Positions 38,102 through 46,780 of a stretch of 64,000 nt of DNA are shown here, one piece after another. The notes beneath the pieces were generated by a model, which worked only from the letters and a program-made list of their open reading frames with translations, ran no database searches and was not told the origin of the DNA. The position numbers and the translations under genes were made by a program. This stretch comes from Clostridium sp. BJN0001 (lineage in GTDB: Bacteria; Bacillota; Clostridia; Clostridiales; Clostridiaceae): contig NZ_CP094971.1 of assembly GCF_022869825.1 (NCBI RefSeq), positions 2,557,501 to 2,621,500 on the forward strand. Direction: 5' to 3'. Position 1 is the first letter of the stretch. The number at the start of each line of letters is the position of its first letter.

Positions 38102-39079
38102 TTATAATTTAAGTTTCTGAGCTGAAAATCCTCTCTTATCTATACTCTCTATTTTAAGATCATTAAATATACAATTTACTATTGTTTCATATTCATTAAT
38201 GTTCATACATTTTCTTATTTTCTTTTTATACTTCTCATTATCATAAAATAACTGTATCATATATGACCAAAATTCTTTCATCTTAAATAAAACATTCTTA
38301 TCGCCATATAGAACTTCTTTATATCCACTATAGACTGTCTTATGAAATAACCTTAATTTATCATTATCTGCTCCAAGTCCATCTCTAATTTCCAAAATAA
38401 GTCCAGGATTACATATAAGTCCACGTCCAAGCATAATCCTTTCTAAAGATGGACATCTTTTTATAAGATTATTATAGTTATTAATATTAAAAATGTCTCC
38501 ATTATAACAAACTGGATTTTTACTTTCTTTAAGTGCATATTCAAATATATCCATATGAATTTCGTTTCTATAAAAATCCTGCTGCGTTCTGGGATGTATT
38601 ATAAGCTCCTCTAAAGGATATTTATTATATATCTTAATAAGTTCATAAAACTCATCAGGCTTATCAATGCCTATACGTGTTTTGACTGATATTTTTACTT
38701 TTGTCTTTGAAAATACTTCATCAAAAAATCTATCAAGTTCCTCTCTTTTTTTAAGGAAACCTGAACCTTTAAATTTAGATACAACAGTTCCAGATGGACA
38801 TCCAAGATTTAAATTTATCTCATCATATCCAAGTTCTTTTAGTTTTTCTTCAGTATTTATAAAATACTCTGCATTATTTGTTAATATCTGAGGTATTACA
38901 TTTATATTTCTATTGTTTTCAGGCTGTACATCTTTAAGCTCTCTTGTCTTAAATTTTCTGCTTTTATTTGCTACAACAAAAGGAGTAAAATACTTATCTA
39001 TCTCTCCAAAAACTGACTCAAATGCATTTCTATATATATATCCTGTAATCCCTTCAAGGGGTGCAAAATAAAATTTCAT
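38102..39079 (-). CDS. dus: tRNA-dihydrouridine synthase
   Basis: The 325-residue FMN TIM barrel begins FAPLEGITGYIYRNAF, with LNLGCPSGTVVSKFKGSGFLKK (catalytic Cys in the CP motif, about residue 95), KISVKTRIG, LIIHPRTQQDFY and MLGRGLICNPGL. It reduces uridines in the tRNA D-loop. Length and motifs are those of the Dus family; the exact Dus type is not assigned. Single gene. Confidence 0.93.
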   Translation of the reverse strand: MKFYFAPLEGITGYIYRNAFESVFGEIDKYFTPFVVANKSRKFKTRELKDVQPENNRNINVIPQILTNNAEYFINTEEKLKELGYDEINLNLGCPSGTVVSKFKGSGFLKKREELDRFFDEVFSKTKVKISVKTRIGIDKPDEFYELIKIYNKYPLEELIIHPRTQQDFYRNEIHMDIFEYALKESKNPVCYNGDIFNINNYNNLIKRCPSLERIMLGRGLICNPGLILEIRDGLGADNDKLRLFHKTVYSGYKEVLYGDKNVLFKMKEFWSYMIQLFYDNEKYKKKIRKCMNINEYETIVNCIFNDLKIESIDKRGFSAQKLKL

Positions 39080-39151
39080 ATTAAAAAGCTCCTAATTATA
39101 TATTTTCATATATAATATAATACAAAAGAGTACGTTATAGCAAAAAAGTTT

Positions 39152-40327
39152 TTAATGGTGGAATAAACGTATTCCTGTAAATGCCATAGCCATATTATAC
39201 TTATCACATGTTTCAATTACATTATCATCTCTTATAGATCCCCCAGGCTGTGCAATATAAGAAACACCACTTTTTGAAGCACGCTCTATATTATCTCCAA
39301 ATGGGAAAAATGCATCTGAACCAAGTGAAACTCCACTTATACTTTCAAGATATTCTTTTTTCTCCTCTTTTGTAAATACTTCTGGTTTTTCTGTGAATAC
39401 TCTCTGCCACTCTCCATCTTTTAAAAGATCCATATAATCATCTGATACATATACATCTATAGCATTATCTCTATCTGGTCTTTTAAGTCCTTCTTTAAAT
39501 GGAAGATTTAACACCTTATCGCTTTGTCTTAAGAACCATATGTCTGCTTTATTTCCTGCAAGTCTTGTGCAGTGTATTCTTGACTGCTGTCCTGCCCCTA
39601 TTCCTATTGCCTGACCATCTTTAACGTAACATACAGAATTTGATTGTGTATATTTTAAAGTTATTAAAGAAATTAATAAGTCTCTTCTTGCATCTTCAGG
39701 TATATTCTTATTTTTAGTTGGAATATTATCTTTAAGAATTTCTTCTGATAATTTAACATTATTTCTATGCTGCTCAAAAGTCACTCCAAAAACCTGTTTC
39801 CTTTCTATTTCTCTAGGTGTATAATCTTTATCAATTTTAATTACGAGATAATTTCCCTTGCGCTTTCTCTTTAAAATTTCAAGAGCTTCATCTGAATATG
39901 AAGGTGCTATTATTCCATCTGAAACCTCATGAAGTAAAAATTCTGCTGTATCTTTATCACATTCATCAGATAATGCTGCAAAATCTCCATATGATGACAT
40001 TCTATCTGCACCTCTTGCTCTTATATAAGCAGTAGCCATTTCAGAAATCTCTTTTCCTTGAGCCATATACATTTTTTTAAGCTTATCATTAAGTGGAACT
40101 GCAACAGCTGCTCCTGCAGGACTTACATGTTTAAATGATGCTGCTGCTTTAAGATTTGTTGCTTCTTTAAGCTCTTTTACAAGTTGAAAACTGTTAAAAG
40201 CATCTAATAAATTAATATATCCAGGTCTTCCATTTAATATTTCAATAGGAAGTTCACCTTTTTCCATATAAACTCTTGCTGGTTTTTGATTTGGATTGCA
40301 TCCATATTTTAACTGTAATTCTTTCAT
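39152..40327 (-). CDS. Stand-alone AICAR formyltransferase (PurH C-terminal type)
   Basis: The 391-residue protein corresponds to the transformylase half of PurH, without the IMP cyclohydrolase domain. It has LKYGCNPNQKPA at the start, the catalytic KH pair in SFKHVSPAGAAVA (about residue 66), RIHCTRLAG and DAFFPFGDNIERA near the end. It makes FAICAR from AICAR and 10-formyl-THF. Single-domain forms are known in clostridia. A ZTP riboswitch with terminator lies in its leader, directly tying it to the folate/ZTP state. Confidence 0.92.
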   Translation of the reverse strand: MKELQLKYGCNPNQKPARVYMEKGELPIEILNGRPGYINLLDAFNSFQLVKELKEATNLKAAASFKHVSPAGAAVAVPLNDKLKKMYMAQGKEISEMATAYIRARGADRMSSYGDFAALSDECDKDTAEFLLHEVSDGIIAPSYSDEALEILKRKRKGNYLVIKIDKDYTPREIERKQVFGVTFEQHRNNVKLSEEILKDNIPTKNKNIPEDARRDLLISLITLKYTQSNSVCYVKDGQAIGIGAGQQSRIHCTRLAGNKADIWFLRQSDKVLNLPFKEGLKRPDRDNAIDVYVSDDYMDLLKDGEWQRVFTEKPEVFTKEEKKEYLESISGVSLGSDAFFPFGDNIERASKSGVSYIAQPGGSIRDDNVIETCDKYNMAMAFTGIRLFHH

Positions 40328-40361
40328 TTTACTTTACACACTCCTTTTAACAATAGAAAAG

Positions 40362-40446
40362 CCGGCCATCTGGGCTTTTCTCTGCCCAGACGGTCGGCTA
40401 AAATTTGTTATACTCCATGTGGTAAATCCACTTCCGTCAGTCATAT
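40362..40446 (-). promoter_or_regulatory. ZTP (pfl) riboswitch with intrinsic terminator
   Basis: On the minus strand the leader reads GACTGACGGAAGTGG, a loop, CCACATGGAGTA, then GCCGACCGTCTGGGC. This is the two-part pfl aptamer with its conserved CCG-CCTGGGC-type 3' segment. The 3' segment also forms a hairpin with GCCCAGATGGCCGGC, followed by TTTTCT. When ZTP binds, the terminator arm is held in the aptamer and the transformylase gene is expressed. Confidence 0.92.
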
Positions 40447-40490
40447 AACTTTATACTTAAAAAATATCATCAGTACTTCTATTTGTCAAG

Positions 40491-41963
40491 TTACTTTGCA
40501 TTAGGATTATTTACCACTCCTAAAAATAGTGGTGTATTATCATTATTTGTTATTGCAAATATAAATGGTCTGTTAAGTTTCATATCGTAATACTCTTTAT
40601 TAAAATCAGGAGCTGCACTAGAAACCATAGATATTTCAGTATATGCGGCAGCTTCTGCACCATATTCATCTATTGATACCCTGCTCTGCTGTTTTACATT
40701 TGAAACATAAAGTTCTCCATCTTTACTGTATTTAGAAAAGTCTGCAGCACTAGTATTATAAATATTTTCAAATCCAATTTTCTTTAACATATCATTTAAA
40801 GTATATGAAGATGAAAAATCAAATTTAGGAAGTGATAATGAAAGTTCTACTCTCTGTGAAGTATCAGAATCAAGAGAAGATAAAGCTTCATTTAATTCCT
40901 CTTTATTATTTAACATATAGTCACAATTTATATCTTCATTTGGAAGAATAAACATCATTTTCTGTCCATTTCTAAATGGAATTGAGCATGATACATAATT
41001 GTTTCCTTTATTAATTGAAGTAGAATATGTCTTATTCATAAAATCAGTAGATACTTTATTTCCATTTTCTAAAGTAAAATAATCTTCTGCAGTATCATTT
41101 TCATCAAATGCTTTAAGCCATGAATCTTTGAAATATACTGTATTAAATATGTCCATAACCTCATTATCTAATGCTTTAAACTGAGAACTTTCTAAATTTA
41201 ACTTATCATCAGTCTGCTCATTCAAATAAGAGGCTATCTCCTTTGAAGTTTCACTGTCTTGAAGATCTCTTTCAAATATTCCAGCATTATAATTGTTCTG
41301 AACTTTTTTTAATATATCTTTATTAAAAGAAACTTCTTTATTATTATTATCTATCCACACAGAATCAGCTATTTTGCACATTCCAGTATCATTTTTAAAA
41401 ATTTCTTTTTTATAAAGGTTCATAAAATCTGTGCTTAGTTTATCAGGTTCACTTATATTTAAACCTTTCATCATGTCCACTTTTGTATCATTATCTGCAC
41501 CTTCACTTAATACTGCAAGTGCCATAAATAAACTTACAGGTGAATAAGTGTAGTTATTATCTTTATTGCTGCCAGTTAAAAGCTGTGAAGATGAATCAAT
41601 GCAGAATTTATTTACTCCTTCATTAAAGGTATACTTCTTCTCTTTTTCAATCCAAGCTCCATCAGAACCCACTTCGAAATCACCAATAAATGTATCATGA
41701 GCCATTGAACCATCAGAATAAAGATAATACCACTTTCCTGCATCTTGAATCCAACCTGTCTGCATTTCACCAGTAGCGCCTAAATAATACCAGTCATTGT
41801 TATATATTTGCCAGCCTTTTAAAACATTTTGATCTTCATAATAATACCATTTGCCATTATTATTTTGCCACACATATCTATCATCTGCATATGTTCCTAT
41901 TGAACAAAAATTTGTTATTCCTAAAACAAAAATTAAAGTCAATGCTATTTTTTTAATTATCAT
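40491..41963 (-). CDS. Secreted serpin with N-terminal wall-binding-type repeats
   Basis: The 490-residue protein has a signal peptide (residues 1-26), then about three choline/glucan-binding-type repeats rich in Trp and Tyr (GKWYYYEDQNVLKGW, NDWYYLGATGEMQTGW, GKWYYLYSDGSM, residues 33-85), then a complete serpin domain (about 115-490). The reactive-loop hinge EYGAEAAAYTEIS (about 433-445) has the small residues needed for loop insertion, so it may be inhibitory. The likely P1 region is SMVSSA. It would inhibit serine or cysteine proteases at the cell surface. The PadR gene upstream probably controls it. Confidence 0.9.
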   Translation of the reverse strand: MIIKKIALTLIFVLGITNFCSIGTYADDRYVWQNNNGKWYYYEDQNVLKGWQIYNNDWYYLGATGEMQTGWIQDAGKWYYLYSDGSMAHDTFIGDFEVGSDGAWIEKEKKYTFNEGVNKFCIDSSSQLLTGSNKDNNYTYSPVSLFMALAVLSEGADNDTKVDMMKGLNISEPDKLSTDFMNLYKKEIFKNDTGMCKIADSVWIDNNNKEVSFNKDILKKVQNNYNAGIFERDLQDSETSKEIASYLNEQTDDKLNLESSQFKALDNEVMDIFNTVYFKDSWLKAFDENDTAEDYFTLENGNKVSTDFMNKTYSTSINKGNNYVSCSIPFRNGQKMMFILPNEDINCDYMLNNKEELNEALSSLDSDTSQRVELSLSLPKFDFSSSYTLNDMLKKIGFENIYNTSAADFSKYSKDGELYVSNVKQQSRVSIDEYGAEAAAYTEISMVSSAAPDFNKEYYDMKLNRPFIFAITNNDNTPLFLGVVNNPNAK

Positions 41964-42123
41964 GTATTTTTCCTTCTTCCATTTCTATTAACATCTCTTT
42001 ATAAATATACAACATAACTTTTCCAATAAAGGTACTTATCTTTAAATTTTAATTTTTAATTTAGAATTACAAATTCTTCAAATTGACTGTGTTATTAATA
42101 TTTCTTTTAACATAGCAATATAA

Positions 42124-42167
42124 CATATACAACATTTTATACATATATATTTTATATATTGTATATA
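42124..42167. promoter_or_regulatory. Candidate PadR half-sites upstream of the serpin gene
   Basis: CATATACAA (42124-42132) and TTGTATATA (42159-42167) are inverted halves of the palindrome found upstream of the PadR gene. The rest of the 243 bp between serpin and PadR genes is AT-rich and otherwise featureless. Confidence 0.4.
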
Positions 42168-42206
42168 TTATAAAATAATATATACTTAATATTTTTTATT
42201 TTATTC

Positions 42207-42917
42207 CTAATTTTTCATCATAGAAATTAATTTTTCAAGAGCTTTTTTTGAATTATGAGAATCACTTAAAATTATATTTTTTAATTCAGATATTTTGTTT
42301 TCATCTAATGATGTATTCTTTTTATTATCATTTGAAGCTTTATCAAAATCAGTATTTCTTATTATTTTTTCTTCTTCAACGCTGCATTTAATATGTTCAT
42401 CATATTCTTCCATAAGAGCTTTGTGCCATCTTATTGAATCTTCTATGACATTTATTATCATATCAAACGATATCTTTTCTGTCTTTAATGACTGATCAGT
42501 TATCTTAATGGTTCTTAAGTATTTCCAATAATCAAGTTTCTTATTAAGTTCTTCTATATGCTTTGAAATTATAGTGTATCCGTCTTCCTTATCTAATCTT
42601 TTAAACGTAATTGGTAGAATAAATTTATCAATAGATATAGGCATAAGCGGCTGTGAAAGTTCTTCTTTTATACATTCTTTAAGTTCTTTTTTCCCTTTTT
42701 CAGTTATGCCATAAATTTTTCTTACCTTAGAATCTAATGTTTCTTCTTTTAAAAGTTCTACTTGTCCTTCTTTTTCCATTTTATTTAAAGCATAGTATAT
42801 AGATCCCGATTTAATTTTTGCCCATTCATCAAGTCCAGTAGCTTGCATAAACTTTTGAATTTCATATCCATGAGTCGATTTTATGTTTAAATAGTACAGA
42901 ATTATTAATTTTACCAT
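42207..42917 (-). CDS. PadR-family transcriptional regulator
   Basis: The 236-residue protein has the PadR winged helix (ILYYLNIKSTHGYEIQKFM, KSGSIYYALNKMEKEGQVEL, ITEKGKKELKE; residues 6-80) and the Vir-like C-terminal coiled region, extended by about 50 polar residues. PadR proteins usually repress by binding AT-rich palindromes. It is 243 bp upstream of the serpin gene, same strand. Confidence 0.88.
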   Translation of the reverse strand: MVKLIILYYLNIKSTHGYEIQKFMQATGLDEWAKIKSGSIYYALNKMEKEGQVELLKEETLDSKVRKIYGITEKGKKELKECIKEELSQPLMPISIDKFILPITFKRLDKEDGYTIISKHIEELNKKLDYWKYLRTIKITDQSLKTEKISFDMIINVIEDSIRWHKALMEEYDEHIKCSVEEEKIIRNTDFDKASNDNKKNTSLDENKISELKNIILSDSHNSKKALEKLISMMKN

Positions 42918-42964
42918 ATTTTTCTCCTAATATTTTATTATTTCTTTTGTATATATTTATATTA

Positions 42965-42984
42965 TATATACAATATTGTATATA
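42965..42984. promoter_or_regulatory. Perfect 20-bp palindrome upstream of the PadR gene
   Basis: TATATACAATATTGTATATA lies 48 bp before the PadR start and fits a PadR-type autoregulatory operator. Between it and the NSS terminator there is no convincing ORF. Confidence 0.6.
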
Positions 42985-43151
42985 GTCAACTAATTATAAG
43001 TTATTGTATAATTTCTTGCTGAAATTAATAATTTTTTGTACATAAAAACAGAGGGAGAGATTTTTTATGTTAATAAATGTAATGTAAAATTATTCCTTAT
43101 ATTATATATCAATTTATCTCCCACTAACTCAAATAAATCAAGAAAAATAAT

Positions 43152-43180
43152 TAAAGCTTTCACCTTAAGCGAAAGCTTTA
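43152..43180 (-). terminator. Terminator of the NSS symporter gene
   Basis: TAAAGCTTTC and GAAAGCTTTA form a hairpin 13 nt after the stop of the symporter gene (minus strand). Confidence 0.7.
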
Positions 43181-43192
43181 TAATTTTAATTA

Positions 43193-44740
43193 TTAATCCC
43201 ACTTTTTAATATGATCGTCTTCAAAACCGGTATTCTTCTTATGCTTTATAATAGCTTTCGCTACAAAGCCACTAAAGAATACAAAGAATGTTACAGCCCA
43301 TCCTGCTACTATATTAGACCAAAGCGGATAGCCTGACTCTGCTCCATATACTCCTCCACTTGCAAATAATGTATGAAGGTTCCAAATGCAGAATACTACA
43401 AGTGCAATAGGAGCTATACATTTAATAGAGCCTCTAAACCACCATTTTGGAATTTTATATTTAGATGTATTTCTATTAACTTCATCTAATACCTTCTGAG
43501 GACTAAATACCCATCCAACAACAATACATTCTAATGCTCCTATTATTATCATGTTATATTGATTTGTCCAGTTATCTAAAATATCAAGCCATGCAAGACC
43601 AGACTGAGTTATAAATATTATTGATATAATTCCTGCTATAATACAGATTGTTTTTGTAGTTCTTCTTGCATTTAATTTGAATCTGTCTGCTAGTGCTGTT
43701 GAAACACCTTCTAAAATAGAAAAAGCTGAGTCTACTGCAAGTGAACATAAGCATAAATAAAATATCATTCCAAATAATGCATTAAACCATCCTATATTAG
43801 TTAAATTGACTATTGCCTGTGGAAAAATAACAAAAGCTGTGGCAATGCCTGACACTGACATATCATCGACTGTCATTCCTACACCATACATTGTTGTAAA
43901 CATAACTATTCCAGATAAAATACTAACTCCTAAATCTGCAAATGCAATTATTGTTGCATCTTCTGCTATATTAGAATTCTCTGAAAGATATGAACCATAT
44001 GCAATCATTATAGCCATCATTATTGAAAGACTATAAAATACTTGTCCTATTGCATCTATTATTAATTTTGACCATAATCCTTTTGCTGTAATTTCCCCAA
44101 AATCAGGAACAAATAATTTAACAAATCCTGTAGGTCCTCCTGGCATTGATAATCCTTTAAGGGCCATAATAATTAAAAATAATAATGGAAGAGTAAGTCC
44201 TGTGTATTTAACAACTTTACCAACACTTACTGTACCTTTACGAATACATATATATATTAATATCCATGCTATTGCAAGTGCGAAAGCCATAGACATTGGA
44301 ACGCCCACTCCTTTTATTGTCCATGAAGTCTGAGTAATCTGACCAAATAAATTACTTGCAGCCTCTGAATCTTTAACCATGCCTGCAAATTTAAAACTAA
44401 ATATTGCCATTGCTATTACCCAGCCAAATACTGCCGCATAATATACCCCTATAGCAAAAGCATTTGTTGTAGCCGCCCATCCTACATATTCTACTTTCTT
44501 GTTCATTGATCTAAATGCACCAGGTGCTCCCTGCTTTGTTTTTCTTCCTATGGCTATTTCCATAGCAAGCATTGGTATCCCAAGTACAATCATTGCTATT
44601 ATATAAGTAATTAAAAAAGCTCCTCCGCCATATTTTCCTGCAAGTCCTGGAAATCTCCATGCATTTCCAAGCCCAACAGCCGATCCTATTGCCGCTAAAA
44701 TAAATGTCATTCTAGACGACCAAGTATTTCTATTCTTCAT
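43193..44740 (-). CDS. Sodium-dependent transporter, NSS (SNF) family
   Basis: The protein has twelve hydrophobic segments and the family motif GSAVGLGNAWRFPGLAGKYGG in the first helix, with MAMEIAIGR and the YSLSIMMAIMIAYGSYL segment in helix 6. LeuT-like NSS symporters import amino acids with Na+. The start at 44740 is 8 nt after GGGAGG; the GTG at 44749 overlaps that site. Substrate not predictable. Single gene; 240 bp upstream is AT-rich with no gene. Confidence 0.93.
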   Translation of the reverse strand: MKNRNTWSSRMTFILAAIGSAVGLGNAWRFPGLAGKYGGGAFLITYIIAMIVLGIPMLAMEIAIGRKTKQGAPGAFRSMNKKVEYVGWAATTNAFAIGVYYAAVFGWVIAMAIFSFKFAGMVKDSEAASNLFGQITQTSWTIKGVGVPMSMAFALAIAWILIYICIRKGTVSVGKVVKYTGLTLPLLFLIIMALKGLSMPGGPTGFVKLFVPDFGEITAKGLWSKLIIDAIGQVFYSLSIMMAIMIAYGSYLSENSNIAEDATIIAFADLGVSILSGIVMFTTMYGVGMTVDDMSVSGIATAFVIFPQAIVNLTNIGWFNALFGMIFYLCLCSLAVDSAFSILEGVSTALADRFKLNARRTTKTICIIAGIISIIFITQSGLAWLDILDNWTNQYNMIIIGALECIVVGWVFSPQKVLDEVNRNTSKYKIPKWWFRGSIKCIAPIALVVFCIWNLHTLFASGGVYGAESGYPLWSNIVAGWAVTFFVFFSGFVAKAIIKHKKNTGFEDDHIKKWD

Positions 44741-44935
44741 TATTATCACCTCCCATTAATTATACTCCCATTTATGGTAAAATATTAATATAATAATAAA
44801 AAGTTATTATTACATTAATATTTTCAATAAAATCTTTCTATTTATATACATTTTGATAAAATACTTTACTTATTTATGCTAAATTGTGAAATAGGTTTTT
44901 ACCAATTAAAAACTTTTCATGAATTTATAGCACAA

Positions 44936-44976
44936 AAAAAGACACTATTATTATTAAAAAATAATAGCATCTTTTT
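44936..44976 (-). terminator. Terminator of the methionine aminopeptidase gene
   Basis: AAAAAGA..CTATTATT pairs with AATAATAG..TCTTTTT; on the minus strand the tail is T-rich. Confidence 0.7.
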
Positions 44977-44989
44977 AATCACATATATT

Positions 44990-45859
44990 CTATTTTGAAA
45001 TTATTTCTACTCCGTCTTCAGTTACAAGAAGTGTATGTTCCCATTGTGCTGAAAGTGAACCATCAACAGTACGCACTACCCATCCATCACGCTTGTCGAT
45101 GAATATTTCGTGTCCTCCCTGATTTATCATAGGTTCTATTGTAAATACCATTCCTGGTACTAAAATCATACCTGTTCTTCTTCTTCCATAATGAAGAACT
45201 ATTGGATCTTCATGCATAGTAAGTCCAACTCCATGTCCACAGAATTCTCTTACTACTGAGTATCCATTACTTTCTGCATGCTTTTGAATTACTTCTCCTA
45301 TATCTCCTAAAAATGTTCCAGGTTTTACGATCTTAACTGCTAATTCAAGACACTCTTTAGTGACTTTAACAAGTTTGTCTGCTTCTTCTGAAACTTCACC
45401 TATCTTAAACATTCTTGAAGCATCTGAAAAATATCCATTAAGATTAGTTGTTGCATCAACATTTACAATGTCTCCATTTTTAAGTATCTCATTTTCATTT
45501 GGAATTCCGTGGCATACAACATCATTAACAGATACACATATGCTCTTAGGATATCCTTCATAATTAAGATCTGCTGATACAGCACCTTTAATTGTTACAT
45601 ATTCCTGTGCCATTTTATCTATATCATTTGTTGACATTCCTTCTTTAATCTCACTTTGGATTAAATCAAGAAGTCCATTATTTACTTTAGCACTTTCTCT
45701 TATTCCTTCAATCTGCTCTTTATTTTTTATTAAGTTTCTGCCTGGAACAATATATCCTTTTCTTCTTAATCTTGATAACTTCTCATCAAATTCAAGATGA
45801 CAGTTTTTATACTTTAAGCCACTTTTACACCAGCATAAATCATTTCTACCTAATCTCAT
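44990..45859 (-). CDS. map: Methionine aminopeptidase, type I, with SEC-C zinc motif
   Basis: The 289-residue protein starts with a SEC-C motif (GRNDLCWCKSGLKYKNCH, residues 3-20) and continues with the catalytic domain: VNVDATTNLNGYFSDASRMF (two Asp ligands), GHGVGLTMHEDP (His), FTIEPMI (Glu) and QWEHTLLVT (Glu). It removes N-terminal Met from nascent proteins. The SEC-C form is a known clostridial variant and probably an extra copy beside the ribosomal-operon map. Confidence 0.95.
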   Translation of the reverse strand: MRLGRNDLCWCKSGLKYKNCHLEFDEKLSRLRRKGYIVPGRNLIKNKEQIEGIRESAKVNNGLLDLIQSEIKEGMSTNDIDKMAQEYVTIKGAVSADLNYEGYPKSICVSVNDVVCHGIPNENEILKNGDIVNVDATTNLNGYFSDASRMFKIGEVSEEADKLVKVTKECLELAVKIVKPGTFLGDIGEVIQKHAESNGYSVVREFCGHGVGLTMHEDPIVLHYGRRRTGMILVPGMVFTIEPMINQGGHEIFIDKRDGWVVRTVDGSLSAQWEHTLLVTEDGVEIISK

Positions 45860-45888
45860 TTAAAACTTTCCTCCATTTAAAATAATAT

Positions 45889-46689
45889 TTATTCTTTAAT
45901 TAATATATCTAAAGTATGTGCTCCCGCCCCCAAAAGTTCAGGTCTTTCACATGTTGATAAATGATATTTTATAAAAAGCTTAAATGTTTCTTCATCCATA
46001 TTATGAAGCATTGGTCTTAAATAATCAGCAGGACCATCAGATGAAATTATTTTTTCCCTTTTAAGTCCTGAAATCGCACTATCAATTTTATCAATATCTT
46101 CAAGCCTTACATAATCATATAAATCGTGAATTTCTGATAGGCAGTGAAAATCCTTTGAAATTTTCCCTTCGGCAATACATCTTGCTATATTATTTTGTTT
46201 GAACCCATAAGTAAGTATACTATATTCATTCATACAGTATGCAACAAGAATATATCCTTTACTTTTCGTAACACGCTTTGCCTCATTAAGTACTTTTATC
46301 TTGTCTTCTTCTGAATATAAGTGATACATTGGACCAAATACTAATGTCATATCAAAAGTATTATCATCAAATCTTGATAAATCAAGTGCGTTCCCTTGAT
46401 ATGCCTTTACACTGCTTTTTTTTGATTTTAAAACTCCAAGATTATGCTTTACAAGTTCTAATGCTGTAACATCATATCCCTCATTTGCAAGAGCTACTGA
46501 ATATCTCCCAGTACCTGCCCCAACATCAAGAATTTTAGGGTTTTGTACACCCTTAATATATTCATGAATATATTTCATAGAAGTTATATATTCAACCTGT
46601 CCATGCCTTCTTGTAAGTCTTTTATCTTCACAGAATTTATTATAGTACTTTTCAAGTTCCTCTGTTATTTCATCAATATTCTCTTTCAC
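45889..46689 (-). CDS. Class I SAM-dependent methyltransferase
   Basis: The 266-residue protein has motif I LDVGAGTGRYSVALA (about residues 55-69), an acidic loop VTALELV, and FDMTLVFGPMYHL as motif IV. Substrate unknown; small molecules are likely. It is 29 bp upstream of map on the same strand and may be co-transcribed. Confidence 0.85.
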   Translation of the reverse strand: MKENIDEITEELEKYYNKFCEDKRLTRRHGQVEYITSMKYIHEYIKGVQNPKILDVGAGTGRYSVALANEGYDVTALELVKHNLGVLKSKKSSVKAYQGNALDLSRFDDNTFDMTLVFGPMYHLYSEEDKIKVLNEAKRVTKSKGYILVAYCMNEYSILTYGFKQNNIARCIAEGKISKDFHCLSEIHDLYDYVRLEDIDKIDSAISGLKREKIISSDGPADYLRPMLHNMDEETFKLFIKYHLSTCERPELLGAGAHTLDILIKE

Positions 46690-46780
46690 TTCATTGCCAC
46701 CTCATTATTTCATATATATATTGTACCATAATTTAAAACACTTTATTTGCTGATGTCATATAAGCTTTGAAAAGAAAATT

